Positions 39,565 through 50,407 of a DNA stretch of 64,000 bases are shown piece by piece (position 1 is the first letter of the stretch; every line of letters begins with the position of its first letter). Source of the stretch: CAZHTS01 sp964535315 (lineage in GTDB: Bacteria; Chloroflexota; Anaerolineae; Anaerolineales; Anaerolineaceae). The translations under genes and the position numbers were made by a program. The notes under the pieces are model-generated. The model had not been told where the DNA came from, did no database searches, and worked only from the letters and a program-made list of their open reading frames with translations. Location: NCBI GenBank assembly GCA_964535315.1, contig CAZHTS010000007.1, positions 30,813 to 94,812 on the forward strand, read 5' to 3'.

Positions 39565-42500
39565 ATGTATCGTCCGGTCTGTATCGTTGCCTTGCTGGCG
39601 CTCTTGCTTGCCGTTTGGCCCGTTCCCGCCGCAGCCGCCGGCGATTCGCCGCGGCCCGGAGCGTTCCTGGCCTGGCCGCTGGCCAACACAGACCAGACCA
39701 ACATCACCCGCCTGCCGGATACGGGCTGGACGCATCATTTCCTCGGCGTCAGTCGCTGCGGTGAGTATCCTGCCGTGGTGGATGCCACCCTCTGGTACGA
39801 TGGCAAGACCTACCCCGGCAACCGCGGCCTGATCCTGCCCGGCGTGCGACCCGAGCAGGTGCGCTGGATGAACAACGGCCACGATGGGGTGTGGGTCAAC
39901 GCTTTCGCCTGCTACGCCGGGCATGCCGGGGTGGACATTTCTCAGCCCGACGGCACGCACGTCCTCGCCGCCGCGGCCGGTTACGTCGCCAACATCCAGG
40001 GCAGCCGCTATACGCTGCGTCACGATGACGTCAACGGCAGCGGGCAGACCTGGTATACCACCTATGTGCACGTCACCCACATGCGTTACCCGCTCAATGC
40101 CTACGTGCCGCAGGGCGAATGGATCGCCGATGTGGGCAGCGCCCATCTGCATCTGGAGGTGCAATACAACGGCATTCTGCCCGAACAGGTACGCAACCCG
40201 TACGGCCGCGACGAGGAACCCTACGACGGCTGCCTGTGGCTGGATGCGGGCCTGTGTCCACGCCAGGCGGCTTTTGCGACGCCCGCCGCCGGTCAGAACC
40301 TGCTGCGCAACGGCGGGTTTGACGGTAGTACGCTCGACCACTGGTGGCGCTGGGGCGGCCTGCCGTACGACTTTGCCGCCCCAGGCCGGCTGGCGCTCGG
40401 GCCCCTTTCTGCGGGGGCCGCTCAGGTGTTGGGCCAGACGTTAGATTACGACCTGCCGGCCGGCTCCGGCTTTGAACTCAGCCTGCAACTGGCTAACCCC
40501 TCGGCGCAGGTCAAGAAGCCGCTCGTTCGCCTGACTTCGCAAACCGACAAACCCGTCGAGTGTCGTTTCGAACTTCCGCCCGGCTCGCCGCCCCAGGTCT
40601 ACCGGCTGCACGGTCACACCTCGTCGGAATGGTATGGGTTGAACCTCGAAATCTGGCCTGAACCGGCGGACGGTCTGTCACAACTGAGCGTGGATGACGC
40701 TGCCCTGGTGTATCGCCCTGATATTGCTCCACCGGCGAATGAATGTCTCGCGCCCGAACAAACCGGCGTCGATCTGGACGTGGGTTATATCAGTCGCACG
40801 CCGCGCTACGCCTGGGACGCCGTCCAGAAGTGGCCGCAGGCCGGTGAGGCGGTTACCTTTACCGCCCACGTTTTCAACAAGGGTGGCAAGGACAGTGAAC
40901 CGTTTGCGTACCAGTGGTGGATCGATGACGTTCTGGTGGGTTCGGGCGAGGCGCCTGCCGTTGCCGCTCAGAGCGAGGTGCAGCCAACGTTAACCTGGAA
41001 CTGGCAGCCTGGCCGTCACGTGCTGCGTTTTGTGGTCGACCCCGATCAGCGCATGCCCGAGACGAGCGAGGTCAACAACGCCCGCGCCGATTTCAGCGAC
41101 GCCCTGGCGCTGTCGCTGGCGGTTGAGGAGAGCGTCTATCGCCGGCTCAACGCTCGGGTAAACGGCGCCGGGACGCGCTCCTGGGAGGATTGGGCGCAGC
41201 GCGCCGTGGGGAAACTGAACGCCCTGCTGGCGGGCGAAAACGTGCGGGTGCGCCTGGACGATGTGCAGATCGTCCCGGATGCTAGTCTGCCCGTGGCTGA
41301 AGATCGCCGGTACGATGGGCAGTGGGGTTTTTCCGTTCAGGAATACGGCGCCTGTTCGGCCGCCTGTGCGGATGTACCCTGGCCGTTTGTCCGCGACCTG
41401 ACCCGCCGGCTTTTTGGCTGGGTCGATCTGACGGTTTTTGACGTTTCCGCCGCCGAATTAAGGGAATTGTCCGCTGCGCCCCCTGCTCAACCGCGTCACG
41501 ATCTGATGGATCGCCCAGCCCCCTATGTCACCCTGAGCGCGCACAGCCAGTATCTGCTGGCGCAGGAATATCCGCCGGGGGCGCGTTACCACCCGGTTCG
41601 TTCGTATTCTCTCGATCTGCCGGCCGAGACGCGCCTGCGCCTGGTCGACGCGCGTGGCGAGCCCCTGGCCGGGATTGAGGTGGCCGTTTACCCGGCGCAG
41701 GTTACCGCCGCCGGGCGCAGCTTTGCTGCTTCACCAGCGATACGTGGACGCAGCGATGCCTGGGGGCAGTTCTCGCTCGGCGCTCAGCCCTTTGGCGATC
41801 TGGCGCACGCCGGCCCGGCGGCCGGCGTGGCGTTGGTGCGCCTGTACGATCCGCTTTCGGCGCAGACCCGCGATCACTGGCTGGAACTGCCCGATTTTAA
41901 CCTGGCGTACTGGCGCGGCAACCGTCTCCTGTATCTCCATACCCTGTCCTGGGACGCAACCCCACCTCCTGAGGGCCTGCTCTTTCTGGCTGCGCCGCGG
42001 GAAGGCCAGTTGCAGGCGTTCGTCTTGACCCCGGATGGCGCACACCGCCAGCCGCTATCCGCCACACCGGGCGGGCTGGAGGCACCGGCTTTGTCGGCCG
42101 ACGGCGCCCGCCTGGCCTTCATCCAGCCCGGCTCACACGCCCTGTTGTGGATGGATGTCAACGGCGATAACCTGCACGCCTTGCTGCCCGGCGATGCCGC
42201 GCCGGCTGCCCCGACCTGGGCGCCCGATGGTCAGAGCCTGGCCTTTGCCCGGTCTTCGGGCGGCCGCCAGCATCTCTACCGTGTTCGCCTGGATGGCTCC
42301 GGGCTGACGCCCCTGACGGAGGGGGCGGCGGATGACACTGCGCCGGCCTTTTCGCCGGATGGCCAGCGCTTGTTTTTCTGGAGCAGCCGCTCCGGGCATG
42401 GCTGGGATCTATACGCCCTGACGCTGGCGAGCGGGGCCGTCGAGCGCCTGACCCGCCTGGAGGCGGTGGGTGTGTCCGGCGCGCCGCACCCCTCGCCAGA

Positions 42501-42762
42501 CGGTACGCAACTGGTCTTCGCCTGCGATGTTGCCGGTCAGGGCGCCGATGTGTACCTGCTCGCCGCCGGCGCGGCCCAACCGCGCAACCTGACCGCTCGA
42601 GCGGGGTACGACGGCGACCCCGTCTGGTCGCCGGATGGTCGCCAGATCGTCTACCTTAGCCAGCGTGACACCCGCCAGATGCTCTACCGCTTCGATCTCA
42701 CCCGCGACCAGGCCGGCCTGCTCTCGCCCTATCCAGGGGTTCCGCTGGGTTGGCTGCGCTGA
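39565..42762 (+). CDS. Secreted M23-type peptidase with CARDB and PD40 (TolB-like) domains
   Basis: The 1065-residue protein has a signal peptide ending in A-A-A-A-G. A LytM/M23 domain follows with intact zinc ligands: H120-x-G-x-D124 ('GHAGVDISQPDGTHVLAAAAG') and H194-x-H196 ('HLHLEVQYNG'). A carbohydrate-binding-like region and a CARDB domain (about 410-525, 'KWPQAGEAVTFTAHVFNKGG...LRFVVDPDQRMPETSEVNNA') come next. The C-terminal PD40 beta-propeller blades (about 850-1060) carry repeating 'P-x-W-S-P-D-G-R/Q-x-I/L-x-F/Y' units. It probably acts on or outside the cell wall. ATG 39565 is preceded by GAGG. A substrate cannot be named. Confidence 0.85.
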   Translation: MYRPVCIVALLALLLAVWPVPAAAAGDSPRPGAFLAWPLANTDQTNITRLPDTGWTHHFLGVSRCGEYPAVVDATLWYDGKTYPGNRGLILPGVRPEQVRWMNNGHDGVWVNAFACYAGHAGVDISQPDGTHVLAAAAGYVANIQGSRYTLRHDDVNGSGQTWYTTYVHVTHMRYPLNAYVPQGEWIADVGSAHLHLEVQYNGILPEQVRNPYGRDEEPYDGCLWLDAGLCPRQAAFATPAAGQNLLRNGGFDGSTLDHWWRWGGLPYDFAAPGRLALGPLSAGAAQVLGQTLDYDLPAGSGFELSLQLANPSAQVKKPLVRLTSQTDKPVECRFELPPGSPPQVYRLHGHTSSEWYGLNLEIWPEPADGLSQLSVDDAALVYRPDIAPPANECLAPEQTGVDLDVGYISRTPRYAWDAVQKWPQAGEAVTFTAHVFNKGGKDSEPFAYQWWIDDVLVGSGEAPAVAAQSEVQPTLTWNWQPGRHVLRFVVDPDQRMPETSEVNNARADFSDALALSLAVEESVYRRLNARVNGAGTRSWEDWAQRAVGKLNALLAGENVRVRLDDVQIVPDASLPVAEDRRYDGQWGFSVQEYGACSAACADVPWPFVRDLTRRLFGWVDLTVFDVSAAELRELSAAPPAQPRHDLMDRPAPYVTLSAHSQYLLAQEYPPGARYHPVRSYSLDLPAETRLRLVDARGEPLAGIEVAVYPAQVTAAGRSFAASPAIRGRSDAWGQFSLGAQPFGDLAHAGPAAGVALVRLYDPLSAQTRDHWLELPDFNLAYWRGNRLLYLHTLSWDATPPPEGLLFLAAPREGQLQAFVLTPDGAHRQPLSATPGGLEAPALSADGARLAFIQPGSHALLWMDVNGDNLHALLPGDAAPAAPTWAPDGQSLAFARSSGGRQHLYRVRLDGSGLTPLTEGAADDTAPAFSPDGQRLFFWSSRSGHGWDLYALTLASGAVERLTRLEAVGVSGAPHPSPDGTQLVFACDVAGQGADVYLLAAGAAQPRNLTARAGYDGDPVWSPDGRQIVYLSQRDTRQMLYRFDLTRDQAGLLSPYPGVPLGWLR

Positions 42763-42770
42763 GGCGTCTA

Positions 42771-42779
42771 TGCTACAAT
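42771..42779 (+). promoter_or_regulatory. Extended -10 TGC-TACAAT before the ATPase-TOPRIM pair
   Basis: It lies 77 bp before ATG 42856 and gives the two-gene block a promoter of its own, independent of the upstream gene. Confidence 0.45.
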
Positions 42780-42855
42780 TATCTCAACCTGTCATTGTCA
42801 GAACATCCTGGCAAATACTCTGGTGCGATGATTGCCGGATAAGGACAAATTTCAT

Positions 42856-43932
42856 ATGGATAATCCTCTCTCTCCCTTAAAATCCTTGAAAATCACTGAC
42901 TTTCGAATCTTTGAGGGTCTGGAGATTCCGCAATTAGGGTCTGTCAATTTGATCGTGGGGAAAAATGGAGTTGGAAAAACCTGTTTGCTTGAGGCATTAT
43001 GGATTTATATGAATCAAGCTGCTCCGCAAGCAATCTGGCAACTTATCGAAGGTCGTGACGAAGGGAAGCGCAGCGCCGAAATTGAGTACGTTTTGGATGC
43101 GTTGCGGCATCTGTATTGGGGGCGTGAGCGGCTGTTGAAGCCGGGGGTTATGCGTCTATCCATTGGAGAAATGGGTGAGACGGAGCAGTTTGTTAAATTT
43201 TCTGTGGCATGGCCGCTTTCCCAATTAACATCTGCTTTCCGTAATTTTCCGAAGAGTAAGGAAGAACATGGCCCGGGAGTTTTGATTGAAACAGGCGCAG
43301 GTACACTGATCGCTGAGCCGGTCAGCCTGTTTGTTCAGCCGTTTGCGCCGCAACAGTTGAATCAACGATGTGTGTTTATTCCGGCCAACGGCATGAGCGA
43401 AATGGATGTTATTCGCTTATGGGATCAGGTCGCGCTCACAGAAGCTGAGGAGGATGTACTGGCTTCACTGCGGCTCATCCAGCCCAAGATATCTCGCGTG
43501 AATCTGATCGTTCCCTGGCAACAAGGCGAGGGTCAAAAACGCATCCCGGTCGTGAAATTAGAGGATGAAAAAGAACCGGTACCTTTGCGCTCATTGGGCG
43601 AGGGGATGGCGCGTTTGATGGGGATTGCCCTGGCGCTGGTAAATGCGCGCAACGGTGTGTTGCTCATTGATGAGATTGAAAGTGGGCTTCATTACACCGT
43701 GCAAGCGGAGATGTGGAAACTGATTTTCGCAACAGCCAGGCGCTTGAATATCCAGGTGTTTGCGGCTACGCACAGTTGGGATTGTATTACTGCCTTTCAA
43801 CAGGCTGCGCAAGAAAACGAACAGGCCGGGTTGTTGATTCGGCTGGAAAATCGGCGTGGCAAAATTATTCCTACGATCTTTAGCCAACAAGAGCTATCTA
43901 TTGCAACGCAAGACCAGATTGAGGTGAGGTGA
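42856..43932 (+). CDS. AAA15/OLD-type ABC-fold ATPase
   Basis: The 358-residue protein has the SMC/ABC-type layout of AAA15 proteins: N-terminal 'LKITDFRIFEGLEIPQLGSVNLIVGKNGVGKTCLLEAL' with Walker A G-K-N-G-V-G-K-T, an insertion (about 60-230), 'LRSLGEGMARLMGIALAL' (ABC signature-like), Walker B 'GVLLIDEIESGLHY' and a D-loop/H-loop ending 'VFAATHSWDCI'. The fused TOPRIM domain of OLD nucleases is absent; instead a TOPRIM-like protein is encoded 4 bp downstream. Codons are more AT-rich than the neighbours (42961-43020 is 20/60 GC versus 42/60 at 41821-41880), suggesting transfer. ATG 42856 is preferred to an earlier TTG. Confidence 0.88.
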   Translation: MDNPLSPLKSLKITDFRIFEGLEIPQLGSVNLIVGKNGVGKTCLLEALWIYMNQAAPQAIWQLIEGRDEGKRSAEIEYVLDALRHLYWGRERLLKPGVMRLSIGEMGETEQFVKFSVAWPLSQLTSAFRNFPKSKEEHGPGVLIETGAGTLIAEPVSLFVQPFAPQQLNQRCVFIPANGMSEMDVIRLWDQVALTEAEEDVLASLRLIQPKISRVNLIVPWQQGEGQKRIPVVKLEDEKEPVPLRSLGEGMARLMGIALALVNARNGVLLIDEIESGLHYTVQAEMWKLIFATARRLNIQVFAATHSWDCITAFQQAAQENEQAGLLIRLENRRGKIIPTIFSQQELSIATQDQIEVR

Positions 43933-43936
43933 TCCG

Positions 43937-44551
43937 GTGAAATCGCCGCACGTTTTGCTTGTCGAAGGCAAAGATGACTACCATTCTGTGCTGGCCCTGG
44001 CCAACCATTACCAATTACCAGCGTTTGATATCGTTGCGAAAGACGGGATCAACAATTTGTTGGAGGCCTTGCCAACCCATCTGAAGGCCAGTGATCTGAA
44101 AGCGCTGGGGATATTGGTGGATGCCGATACAGATTTGCCGGCGCGTTGGCATTCATTGCATGATATTTTGATGCGGACAGGATACTTACTCCCAGAGCGC
44201 CCCGATATTCGTGGAACCGTCGTGCGTTGCCCTGATCTACCTGCCGTTGGTATCTGGCTGATGCCGAACAATCAGTTTCCCGGGATACTGGAAGATTTTG
44301 TGGCTGGACTGGTTCCCGTTGGGGATGCTCTTTGGAGGTATGCGCAACATTGTGTTGATGCCATTCCGGTAGAAGATCGCCGTTTTCCGGAAGAGCGTGT
44401 GGCAAAAGCAAGGATTCATACCTGGCTGGCCTGGCAAGAAGAGCCTGGTAAACCCATTGGTCAGGCAATCACCGCTCGTTATCTGGATCCGACTGCTACA
44501 GGCGCTGCTATGTTTGTCGACTGGATGCGCCGTTTGTTTGAAATCGAATAG
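43937..44551 (+). CDS. DUF3226-type TOPRIM-like protein, partner of the AAA15 ATPase
   Basis: The 204-residue protein opens 'HVLLVEGKDDYHSVLALANHY', the h-h-h-E-G-x-x-D motif of TOPRIM domains, and has 'LGILVDADTDLPARW' with the second acidic cluster (D-x-D). It matches the DUF3226 pattern, a TOPRIM relative found next to AAA15 ATPases. OLD and PARIS pair such ATPases with TOPRIM-type effectors. The start is GTG, 4 bp after the ATPase stop, with overlapping GAGG. A nuclease role is inferred; the motif residues needed for metal binding are present. Confidence 0.75.
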   Translation: MKSPHVLLVEGKDDYHSVLALANHYQLPAFDIVAKDGINNLLEALPTHLKASDLKALGILVDADTDLPARWHSLHDILMRTGYLLPERPDIRGTVVRCPDLPAVGIWLMPNNQFPGILEDFVAGLVPVGDALWRYAQHCVDAIPVEDRRFPEERVAKARIHTWLAWQEEPGKPIGQAITARYLDPTATGAAMFVDWMRRLFEIE

Positions 44552-44664
44552 CCACATCGCTTGATAGCGGTACGGCTTAAAGTGAACGGTGCCCAGGCGT
44601 CGAAAAGCCTGCGGCGCTGTTTGTAAACGTTTTATCAGAATCACCCGCGCCCGTCCCCCATGTC

Positions 44665-44693
44665 TTGACGCTGATTTGCGGGCATGGTATGAT
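44665..44693 (+). promoter_or_regulatory. Heat-shock operon promoter
   Basis: -35 TTGACG (44665-44670), 17-bp spacer, -10 TATGAT (44688-44693), predicting a start near 44700, just before the CIRCE element. Confidence 0.85.
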
Positions 44694-44704
44694 GAAATAC
44701 GTGT

Positions 44705-44731
44705 GTTTAGCACTCTCGACCCGAGAGTGCT
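44705..44731. promoter_or_regulatory. CIRCE element (HrcA operator)
   Basis: A perfect TTAGCACTC-N9-GAGTGCTAA inverted repeat, the HrcA binding site, immediately downstream of the -10 and 14 bp before the hrcA ATG. Confidence 0.98.
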
Positions 44732-44745
44732 AAAAGGATAAGGAA

Positions 44746-45780
44746 ATGAACGAACTGAGCGACCGCCAAAAGATGCTTCTGACCCTCGTGATCCACGAGT
44801 ACACCCTCACCGCCCAACCGGTGGGGTCGTTGCCGTTGGTGCAGAAATATCGTCTGGACATGAGCTCTGCCACGGTGCGCAACGAACTGGCGGCCCTGAC
44901 CGAAATGGGCTACCTGCGCCAGCCGCACACTTCAGCCGGGCGTGTCCCCACCGAAGAAGGCTACCGCTATTTTGTCGGCCGTTTGCTCCAGGATACCGAC
45001 CTGCCGGACGCCACCCGGCGTACGATCAGCCACCAGTTTTACCAGATGCGTCAGGACGTGGAGCAGTGGATGCGCCTGACCGCCTCGGTGCTGGCCCACC
45101 AATCGCGCGCCGCGTCGCTTGTTACCGCCCCGCACCCCGACCGGGCGCTGCTCAAGCACGTCGAGTTGATTTCCACGCGCGGCCGGCAGGTGCTCATGGT
45201 GCTGGTCATGGTGGGCGGCGATATTCGCCAGCGCCTGCTGACCCTTTCCGAGCCGGTCACGCAAGAACAACTTTCTCAGACGGCAGCCCGCATCACGCAG
45301 CTTTTCCAGGGGCAGGACGCTGAAGGTATCCAGGCTGGCATCAGTCAGCTTGACCGCCTGGAGGAGGATCTGGCCGAGTGGGTGCTGGCCGAGATGCACC
45401 ATTCCAACGCCCTGGCGGCCGGCGAGATTTACCTGGACGGGTTGACCAATGTCATGGCCGAGCCCGAGTTCAGCGGCTCGGAGGAAGCGCGCCGGGCGCT
45501 GCGCCTGCTTGAGGAGCGTTCCATGCTGCAAGACCTGCTGGCGCGTACCGTGCTGACCAGTGGGGTGGGCGGTGTGCAGGTGCTGATCGGCGGTGAAGGT
45601 ACCTGGGCCGAACTCAGCCAGTGTTCGGTGGTGCTGGCGCGTTACGGCGCCCCAGGGTCGGTTACCGGTACGTTGGGGGTGTTGGGGCCCATGCGCATGT
45701 CTTACGGGCGCACGATTTCAACCGTACGTTTTATGGCCAGTCTGCTCAGCGATCTGGTGACTGAGACACTGGTGGATTAA
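44746..45780 (+). CDS. hrcA: Heat-inducible transcription repressor HrcA
   Basis: The 344-residue protein has the N-terminal winged helix ('LSDRQKMLLTLVIHEYTLTAQPVGSLPLVQKYRLDMSSATVRNELAALTEMGYLRQPHTSAGRVPTEEGYRYFV') and the GAF-like dimerization and C-terminal regions ending 'GPMRMSYGRTISTVRFMASLLSDLV'. It represses this operon through the CIRCE element upstream; GroE normally activates it. It is the first gene of hrcA-grpE-dnaK-dnaJ. Confidence 0.97.
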   Translation: MNELSDRQKMLLTLVIHEYTLTAQPVGSLPLVQKYRLDMSSATVRNELAALTEMGYLRQPHTSAGRVPTEEGYRYFVGRLLQDTDLPDATRRTISHQFYQMRQDVEQWMRLTASVLAHQSRAASLVTAPHPDRALLKHVELISTRGRQVLMVLVMVGGDIRQRLLTLSEPVTQEQLSQTAARITQLFQGQDAEGIQAGISQLDRLEEDLAEWVLAEMHHSNALAAGEIYLDGLTNVMAEPEFSGSEEARRALRLLEERSMLQDLLARTVLTSGVGGVQVLIGGEGTWAELSQCSVVLARYGAPGSVTGTLGVLGPMRMSYGRTISTVRFMASLLSDLVTETLVD

Positions 45781-45805
45781 TTCTTGCATCGTTATGAGGT
45801 GGTAA

Positions 45806-46378
45806 ATGAGTCGAGCAAAAAAACAGGCGAACCCGGCTGAAGAGGCTCAGGCATCACAGCCCGTCCCGGAAGCCCCGCAGGCGGCGCAACCTCAGGAGGA
45901 GGGAGCATTGGAACAATTAAATGAGCTGCAGGCTCAGCTCGAACAGACCAGCGCCAAGGCCAACGAATATTTCGACGGCTGGCAGCGCGAACGCGCCGAT
46001 TTTTCGAATTACAAACGGCGCATGGAACGCGATCAGGCTCAGCTTTCGCAGACGTTGACCGGTACGATTATTAAGAAATATCTGGTCGTGATGGACGATC
46101 TGGAACGGGCGCTCAAGGCTCGCCCCAGCCAGGGCGAAGGAGCCGCCTGGGCCGACGGCATCGAATTGATTTATCGGAAACTGGAGAAATTGCTCGAAGC
46201 CGAGGGCGTGCAGCGTATCCCGGCCGAGACCGAGGCTTTTGATCCCGCCCGGCATGAGGCGATCACCCACGAGGATCACCCTGATTTTGAGAGCGGGCAG
46301 ATTATCGAGGTCGTTCAACAGGGTTATTTGATTGGCGAGCGGGTCTTGCGCCCGGCGCTGGTCCGAGTTGCAAGGTAG
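45806..46378 (+). CDS. grpE: Nucleotide exchange factor GrpE
   Basis: The 190-residue protein has an acidic, Gln-rich N-terminus and a coiled coil (about 40-85). The conserved GrpE core is 'DFSNYKRRMERDQ', 'YLVVMDDLERALKA', 'GIELIYRKLEKLLEAEGVQRI' and the C-terminal 'GYLIGERVLRPALVRVA'. It speeds ADP release from DnaK. It lies 25 bp after hrcA and 16 bp before dnaK. Confidence 0.97.
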   Translation: MSRAKKQANPAEEAQASQPVPEAPQAAQPQEEGALEQLNELQAQLEQTSAKANEYFDGWQRERADFSNYKRRMERDQAQLSQTLTGTIIKKYLVVMDDLERALKARPSQGEGAAWADGIELIYRKLEKLLEAEGVQRIPAETEAFDPARHEAITHEDHPDFESGQIIEVVQQGYLIGERVLRPALVRVAR

Positions 46379-46394
46379 GTAACAGGAGGAATCT

Positions 46395-48287
<1,893 letters not shown>

Positions 48288-48315
48288 GCGGCATAAGATT
48301 TGTACATTGGATACC

Positions 48316-48339
48316 CCCCGCCCTGTAAAAAGGGCGGGG
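48316..48339. other. Hairpin between dnaK and dnaJ
   Basis: CCCCGCCC (48316-48323) and GGGCGGGG (48332-48339) form an 8-bp stem with an A/T loop. No T tract follows, so it is more likely an RNA processing or partial-termination element that sets dnaJ below dnaK than a terminator. Confidence 0.55.
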
Positions 48340-48361
48340 AGCATGACTTAATAAAGGCTGC

Positions 48362-49480
48362 ATGACACAACGAGACTACTACGAAATCCTGGGCGTGCCC
48401 CGTTCTGCGTCGGCAGACGATCTCAAGTCTGCCTTTCGCCGCCTGGCGCGCCAGTATCACCCGGACGTCAATAAAGAGCCGGACGCCGAGGAGCGTTTCA
48501 AGGAGATCAACGAGGCTTACGCCGTCCTGTCGGACGCCGATAAACGCGCCGCTTACGACCGGTACGGTCACGCCGGCGTCAACGGGGCAGGCGGAGCGCA
48601 GGACTTCAGCAACATTGATTTATCCGATCTCTTTGAGGGCTTTTTTGGCGGGTTTGGCGGCAGTTCCAGCGGCCGGCGGCACAATCAGCCGCGGCGCGGC
48701 GAGGATCTGTCCTACACCGTCACCCTGACCTTTGAGGAATCCATTGCCGGCGCCGAAAAGGAGATCGAGATCACCCGCGACGAGCTGTGTTCGGCCTGTC
48801 ATGGCAGCTGCGCCGAACCCGGCACCAGCCCTACGCGTTGTGCCACGTGCGGTGGGCGCGGCGAGGTGCGCCAGGTACGCCAGACCTTTCTCGGTTCAAT
48901 GGTGCAGGTGACCACCTGCCCCAATTGCAATGGGCGCGGCGAAGTCATTTCTCAGCCGTGTAAGACCTGCCGCGGGCGTGGTTACGAACGCAAAACACTG
49001 CGCAAGGTGGTGCCCATCCCGGCCGGTGTGGATAACGGCATCCAGATTCGCCTGGCAGGTGAGGGCCAGCCGGGCGCCAATGGCGGCCCCAACGGCAACG
49101 TCTACCTGGAAATTGCCGTCCGCCCGCACAAATTCTTCCGGCGTAAGGGTGACGATATCCTCCTGGATTTATCCGTCAATGTGGCCCAGGCCGCCCTGGG
49201 CGCCGACGTTCAGGTACCCACCGTGGACGGGCCGATGACACTGAATATCCCTGCCGGAACGCAGCCGGGCAAGATCTTTACCATCCGCGAGAAGGGCGCT
49301 CCGCACCTGCGGGGCAAGGGGCGCGGCGATCAACGCGTCATCGTCTCGGTCGATATCCCTGCACGCCTGACCAATGAACAGCGGCGCCTGTTCGAGGAAC
49401 TGGCCAAGACAATGGGTAGTGAAGTGCATCCACAGGAACGCAGTTTCCTGGATATTCTCAAGGAGGTGTTTGGTGGCTGA
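48362..49480 (+). CDS. dnaJ: Chaperone DnaJ (Hsp40)
   Basis: The 372-residue protein has a J domain with the HPD motif ('RQYHPDVNKEPD'), a Gly/Phe region (about 75-105), a zinc-finger domain of four C-x-x-C motifs (about 140-215) and two C-terminal beta domains. The first zinc motif reads C-S-A-C-H-G-S-C, where the usual last residue is Gly. Its stop overlaps the next start by 8 bp, so prmA is translationally coupled. Confidence 0.97.
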   Translation: MTQRDYYEILGVPRSASADDLKSAFRRLARQYHPDVNKEPDAEERFKEINEAYAVLSDADKRAAYDRYGHAGVNGAGGAQDFSNIDLSDLFEGFFGGFGGSSSGRRHNQPRRGEDLSYTVTLTFEESIAGAEKEIEITRDELCSACHGSCAEPGTSPTRCATCGGRGEVRQVRQTFLGSMVQVTTCPNCNGRGEVISQPCKTCRGRGYERKTLRKVVPIPAGVDNGIQIRLAGEGQPGANGGPNGNVYLEIAVRPHKFFRRKGDDILLDLSVNVAQAALGADVQVPTVDGPMTLNIPAGTQPGKIFTIREKGAPHLRGKGRGDQRVIVSVDIPARLTNEQRRLFEELAKTMGSEVHPQERSFLDILKEVFGG

Positions 49481-50402
49481 TCCGCGCTGGTTGGAGATTT
49501 CGCTATCCGTGGACGGTGAGATGGCCGAGGCCGTGGCCGAGGTGTTGGGCCGTTACGTTTCGAATGGGGTTGTGGTTGAACGCGGCGTAGAATACAACGA
49601 CGCTGAGGACGAGGGCACGCCCTTTGGCCCGGCGCGGGTGTACGGCTACCTGGCCATCGACGAGCAGCTCGAGGATACCCGCAGCCAGGTGCTCGAGGCG
49701 CTGTGGTACCTGGGGCGCATTCGCCCGCTACCCGAACCGACTTTTCGCGCCATTGAAGACGAGAACTGGATGTCTTCCTGGAAGCAGCACTATCATCCCA
49801 TCCCTATTGGTCGGCGCCTGCTCATCCTGCCTGCCTGGATCGAACAGGGCGATCCCGAGCGCATCGCCGTGCGCATCGACCCCAGCATGGCGTTTGGCAC
49901 CGGCACGCACCCCACCACGCAGTTATGTATGGAACTGGTCGAAGAATGCACCCTGGCGGGCCAGCCGGTGATCGATGTCGGCTGTGGTTCGGGCATTCTC
50001 TCCATCGCGGCCCTGCTTCTGGACGCCAACCATGCCCTGGCGGTGGACATCGACAACGCTGCCGTGCGTTCGACTTTTGAGAACGCCGAGGCCAACGGCG
50101 TGCGTGACAGGGTCGAGAGCGGAGTGGGTTCGGTCAGCGAGGTGCTCGCCGGGCAGTTCTCGCTGCGCCAGGCGCCGCTGGTGCTGGCCAACATCCTGGC
50201 GCCGATCATCATTCGCCTGTTCGACGCCGGCCTGGCCGACCTGGTTGCCCCAGGGGGAACGCTGGTGTTGTCCGGCATCCTCGCCACTCAGGCGGCGGAT
50301 GTCATCCGGGCGGCTGAAGAGCGCGGCCTGCGTCTGATCGAGCAGCGCCAGATGGGCGACTGGGTCGCCCTGCGGCTGGTGGATGTACACCCGGTCGGAT
50401 AA
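49473..50402 (+). CDS. prmA: Ribosomal protein L11 methyltransferase
   Basis: The 309-residue protein begins at GTG 49473, inside the end of dnaJ, with AGGAGG 7 nt upstream. PrmA features are 'IEDENWMSSWKQHYHPIPIGRRLLILPAW', 'MAFGTGTHPTTQLCMELVE', the SAM motif 'VIDVGCGSGILSIAALLLDA' and 'ANILAPIIIRLFDAG'. It trimethylates ribosomal protein L11. Its place behind dnaJ is common in Gram-positive bacteria and Chloroflexota. Confidence 0.95.
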   Translation: MADPRWLEISLSVDGEMAEAVAEVLGRYVSNGVVVERGVEYNDAEDEGTPFGPARVYGYLAIDEQLEDTRSQVLEALWYLGRIRPLPEPTFRAIEDENWMSSWKQHYHPIPIGRRLLILPAWIEQGDPERIAVRIDPSMAFGTGTHPTTQLCMELVEECTLAGQPVIDVGCGSGILSIAALLLDANHALAVDIDNAAVRSTFENAEANGVRDRVESGVGSVSEVLAGQFSLRQAPLVLANILAPIIIRLFDAGLADLVAPGGTLVLSGILATQAADVIRAAEERGLRLIEQRQMGDWVALRLVDVHPVG

Positions 50403-50407
50403 CGGAG

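Noticed and set aside
42763..42855. Attachment site or inverted repeats bounding the ATPase-TOPRIM block
   Set aside because: I found no direct or inverted repeat shared by both ends and no integrase; transfer is suggested only by base composition.
48316..48339. Terminator between dnaK and dnaJ
   Set aside because: No T tract and dnaJ follows directly; kept as a possible processing hairpin.
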